Part shown: piece after piece, positions 39,997 to 42,724 of the stretch
How positions within the stretch are numbered: the stretch's first letter is position 1
How the letters are laid out: every line of letters starts with the position of its first letter
NCBI GenBank assembly: GCA_009929485.1
Contig: SAAJ01000027.1
Span: 1-42,724 of the forward strand
DNA length: 42,724 nucleotides
Direction of reading: 5' to 3'
DNA from: Negativicutes bacterium
GTDB taxonomy: Bacteria > Bacillota > Negativicutes > Anaeromusales > Anaeromusaceae
Position numbers and translations under genes: made by a program
The notes under the pieces: model-generated
Databases searched by the model: none
Seen by the model: the letters and a program-made list of their open reading frames with translations, nothing else
What the model was told of the DNA's origin: nothing

Positions 39997-40020
39997 TTTG
40001 CGGACCATTTTGCGGACCAT
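39997..40020. repeat. 12-bp tandem direct repeat between tRNA-Gly and hsdM
   Basis: TTTGCGGACCAT occurs twice in perfect tandem. On the minus strand it reads MVRKMVRKQEF then stop in a short open stretch, like the duplicated tails I associate with tyrosine integrase genes. It lies about 270 bp from the tRNA-Gly 3' end. Confidence 0.65.
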
Positions 40021-40077
40021 TTGCTCCTTTTCACCTGCATTAAGCGACTTTCAGCTGTACTGCTACAATATTTTGCT

Positions 40078-41832
40078 TTATGGCAACTCAGGCAACCCAA
40101 GCTCTTTCAAAAATTGGTTATGTTTAGCCTTAGCCTTGCTAATAGTATCTTCTATTGCATCCAAACTCTTTTTTACACATGCAAGGTTAACAATTTCTTC
40201 TTCCTCAGCCGTACTAACATATCTTGAAACATTTAAGTTGAAACCATTCTTTTCAATTTCTTCCATAGATACACGTCGAGAGTATTTTTTGTCATCTTCT
40301 TTTCGATATTGATATGTATCAACTATTTTGTCAATATGCTCTGGCAATAAGACATTTTGCCGCTTACCCCTGTCATAGTACTCACTTGCGTTGATAAACA
40401 GCACATCATCAAATTTTTTGCACTTTTTAAGCACAAGAATACAAACTGGAATACCGGTTGAGAAAAACAAATTAGCCGGTAAACCAACAATCGTGTCAAT
40501 ATTTCCATCCTTGAGTAGCTTTGTTCTGATTTTCTCCTCCGCACCACCACGGAACAGAACACCATGAGGCAAGATGATTGCCATAGTTCCCTCATCACTT
40601 AAAAAGTGAAACCCATGAAGTAAAAATGCAAAGTCGGCTGCTGATTTTGGTGCAAGGCCGTAGCTTTTAAAGCGGAAATCCTCTGCCAAAGTATCGTTAG
40701 GCTCCCAGCGGAAGCTGAAGGGTGGATTGGCTACTACTGCATCACATTCCAACTTTTGAGCTGGATTCATTTCATTAAGAAAGTCCCAATCATTTCGCAG
40801 TGAATCTCCATGAAATATTTTAAACTCGGAATCTTTAAGCCCATGCAGAAGCATGTTCATACGAGCAAGGTTGTAAGTTGTAATATTCTTTTCCTGTCCG
40901 TATATCTGACCGATACTATTAGTACCAAGCTGCTTTCTAACATTAATTAGAAGCGAGCCGGAGCCACACGCAAAGTCAAGCACGTTTTTGAGATACTTCT
41001 TTTTCCCAGTACTTGGGTCTTGGCTGTCAAGAGTAACTATGCGAGAAAGAATAGTTGAAATTTGCTGGGGCGTATAAAACTCCCCAGCTTTTTTGCCTGA
41101 ACCTGCGGCAAATTGCCCTATTAAGTATTCATAAGCATCACCCAAAAGATCACTTTCATTGGGAAACTCCGATAATCCTTCTGCAATAGCAGTTATTATT
41201 GAGCACAGCGTTATGTTTCGCAATTCATAATTCTTCCCAAGTTTCTCAGAGTCAAGGTTAACCTCTGAGAATAATCCACGAAACGTGCTATCAAAGGATT
41301 CGTTTTCTATAAACTTAAAGGCTGCCTGCAAGTTTTTTAAAAGATCTTTACTTTGTGTGCGAGCCAATTCATATATATTACTCCAGAGATAATGTGGCTT
41401 AATTACAAAGTGAACTTTACGGCGCATTTGTTTTTCAAACATCGTCACCTGATCTAAATTATTATTATACCAAACGATAAGCGGAGTTAACTTTTTACTT
41501 TCAAATACTGCAAAATGCTCGTCAATCATCATCTTTTTTGCGTTTTCTTCTAGTTGTTGTTTGCTAAAATAATTCGATATCTGTTCTTTCAATAAATTAA
41601 TCGTCTCATCTTGTTTGCCAGCACTATAAATGCCATCAATTTCCTTTTCACATTGCAAATAATCGCTACCAAGCTCTTTTTTCGCTGCCTCTTCATAATT
41701 ATCCGAAAGATAGCGCAAGAAGAGAAAAGATAACATATAATCACGAAAGTCGTCGGCGTTCATGGCTCCGCGTAATTTATCGGCGATACCCCATAGGGTT
41801 GCGCCTAATTGTTTTTGTTGTGCATCAGTCAT
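40078..41832 (-). CDS. hsdM: Type I restriction-modification methyltransferase subunit HsdM
   Basis: A 584-residue N6-adenine methyltransferase. The N-terminal helical HsdM domain (LWGIADKLRG, FLFLRYLSDNYEEAA) is followed by motif I DFACGSGSLL near 284-293 and motif IV NPPF near 367-370. HsdM pairs with HsdS for specificity and with HsdR for cleavage. The ATG overlaps the stop of the upstream AAA gene by 4 bp. No hsdS lies on the downstream side, where the next gene is tRNA-Gly, so hsdS and hsdR must be to the right of the window or lost. Confidence 0.95.
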   Translation of the reverse strand: MTDAQQKQLGATLWGIADKLRGAMNADDFRDYMLSFLFLRYLSDNYEEAAKKELGSDYLQCEKEIDGIYSAGKQDETINLLKEQISNYFSKQQLEENAKKMMIDEHFAVFESKKLTPLIVWYNNNLDQVTMFEKQMRRKVHFVIKPHYLWSNIYELARTQSKDLLKNLQAAFKFIENESFDSTFRGLFSEVNLDSEKLGKNYELRNITLCSIITAIAEGLSEFPNESDLLGDAYEYLIGQFAAGSGKKAGEFYTPQQISTILSRIVTLDSQDPSTGKKKYLKNVLDFACGSGSLLINVRKQLGTNSIGQIYGQEKNITTYNLARMNMLLHGLKDSEFKIFHGDSLRNDWDFLNEMNPAQKLECDAVVANPPFSFRWEPNDTLAEDFRFKSYGLAPKSAADFAFLLHGFHFLSDEGTMAIILPHGVLFRGGAEEKIRTKLLKDGNIDTIVGLPANLFFSTGIPVCILVLKKCKKFDDVLFINASEYYDRGKRQNVLLPEHIDKIVDTYQYRKEDDKKYSRRVSMEEIEKNGFNLNVSRYVSTAEEEEIVNLACVKKSLDAIEDTISKAKAKHNQFLKELGLPELP

Positions 41833-42724
41833 TCCTGCTCCTCCTGAACTTGAGCGTCTTCAAATAGCTTTTTATTAAAATTATAATCTTCTAAAAAATT
41901 ATTTAATATGTTTTTGAAGTGTTCTTTATTATCTGGTACCATTTCTATCGGGTCAAATAAAGAATAATTCCCATGACTCAAAAGGTCTAATATTCTTTTA
42001 TACACAGGCCCCTCTTCGTCCTCTCCCTTTCTTATACAAGAAGAAAAGTGCGCAAAACCATGAAAAGATGCTGTCTTTTCTAATATATTCCTAAGAATAT
42101 TAAAGTGATATGAATATAATTCACCTGAATCAGACGCTTTTTTCAATTCCTTTAATAACGCAACATGATGAAAGAAAGGTGTTTTTGTGGTGTCTTTAAG
42201 TATATAGGTTCCGCTCTTGGTGTTTTGTAAAAACAATTGTTCTGCTTTATTAATTTCATTACATAAAACATTAAAAAACAATGTATGATGTGATGAAACA
42301 ATCACCTTGACATCATTACTGCTCATTAATTGCGCCAAATGACTTGCCACGGCAATAACATTATTGTCATCCAAAGAAGAAATAGGGTCATCAACGTAGA
42401 TATACTTTACCCAATTATATGATTCTTCTTTATCCACTACCAACTGCACAACAGCAAGAAAGAAACACCACACAAAGATATTTTCCTCACCACGAGATAT
42501 TTTTATATTATCAATCCGCTGAGTAGTACCCGAAGTCAGGACATCTCTGGAAAATATAATTGCCGAGTTTTCATAATTGATAGTGAAGTCGAAATCGGCA
42601 TACCGATGGAGCAATGGACGAATTTTGCTTTCCATTTCTAATTCTTGTAGTCCTGCAAAAAATTTGGAGTTACTGTTTAACTTTAATAATCGCTCAGCAT
42701 CATTATCTAAATCATTATCCCAAT
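41829..42724 (-). CDS. AAA_13-type protein, RloC/PrrC-like, C-terminal part
   Basis: The frame is open through the right edge, so this is the C-terminal part of a larger protein; the ATG at 42635 is internal. It carries the ABC signature SRGEEN, Walker B YIYVDDPISSLDD and the switch HH in VSSHHTLF, typical of the AAA_13 ATPase of RloC and PrrC. Downstream, R-x3-E (in LRNILEK, R at 42090-42092) and then H in LLSHGNYS (41973-41975) fit the R-E-H arrangement of the PrrC anticodon nuclease, with E to H spacing 35 (32 in PrrC). The overlap with hsdM ties it to the type I system. The Walker A is outside the window. Confidence 0.8.
   Translation of the reverse strand, partial: WDNDLDNDAERLLKLNSNSKFFAGLQELEMESKIRPLLHRYADFDFTINYENSAIIFSRDVLTSGTTQRIDNIKISRGEENIFVWCFFLAVVQLVVDKEESYNWVKYIYVDDPISSLDDNNVIAVASHLAQLMSSNDVKVIVSSHHTLFFNVLCNEINKAEQLFLQNTKSGTYILKDTTKTPFFHHVALLKELKKASDSGELYSYHFNILRNILEKTASFHGFAHFSSCIRKGEDEEGPVYKRILDLLSHGNYSLFDPIEMVPDNKEHFKNILNNFLEDYNFNKKLFEDAQVQEEQE

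Overview
The window looks like a chromosomal accessory region of a low-to-mid-GC anaerobic Firmicute. A Sporomusaceae/Negativicutes-like host is my guess. The support is modest: strong Shine-Dalgarno sites, a YolD/UvrX pair with a Gram-positive-type LexA box, and tadA adjoining a tRNA-Ser. No gene fixes the species.

Layout. (1) 20-7438, all minus: a plasmid- or mobilizable-element-like module. It holds a recombination block (RadC-like, DUF932, PD-(D/E)XK/Fe-S nuclease, ERF annealing protein), a terminator, then two small ribbon-helix-helix-type proteins, a very short relaxase, a primase/helicase-like P-loop ATPase and a small viroplasmin-like protein. (2) 7692-8063: a small exported protein. 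(3) 8112-25093, all minus: a complete type 1 BREX phage-defence locus, read as HTH regulator, brxA, brxB, brxC, pglX, pglZ, brxL. It carries extra cargo: an ATPase plus putative nuclease pair between pglX and pglZ, another AAA ATPase after brxL, and a four-helix-bundle gene flanked by inverted low-complexity repeats between brxC and pglX. Related repeats fill other BREX spacers and have entered the pglX reading frame. (4) 25303-25787, plus: two tiny excisionase-like HTH genes sharing a 16-bp promoter repeat. (5) 25898-35784: a mixed segment with an AlbA/HATPase regulator, a truncated AAA_14/DUF4143 gene, a MarR-TauE-EamA transport operon with visible operators, an IS3-family element, a NYN protein, an SOS-type YolD/UvrX pair and an unrecognised 581-residue protein. 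(6) 36272-39726: backbone-like genes (tRNA-Ser, tadA, Crp/Fnr regulator, small membrane protein, nhaA, tRNA-Gly). (7) 40078-42724: the end of a type I restriction-modification island with hsdM and a RloC/PrrC-like AAA protein running off the right edge.

How it fits together. The backbone stretch is bracketed by two tRNA genes whose 3' ends both face accessory DNA. This is the arrangement expected of two islands integrated at tRNA genes. A degenerate copy of the tRNA-Ser 3' flank lies at 25.83-25.89 kb and may be an old attachment site separating segments 4 and 5. The most unusual signal is the four-helix-bundle gene with its repeats: it looks like a mobile or repeat-propagating unit that settled inside the BREX operon and supplied coding sequence to PglX and the C-terminal ends of neighbouring proteins.
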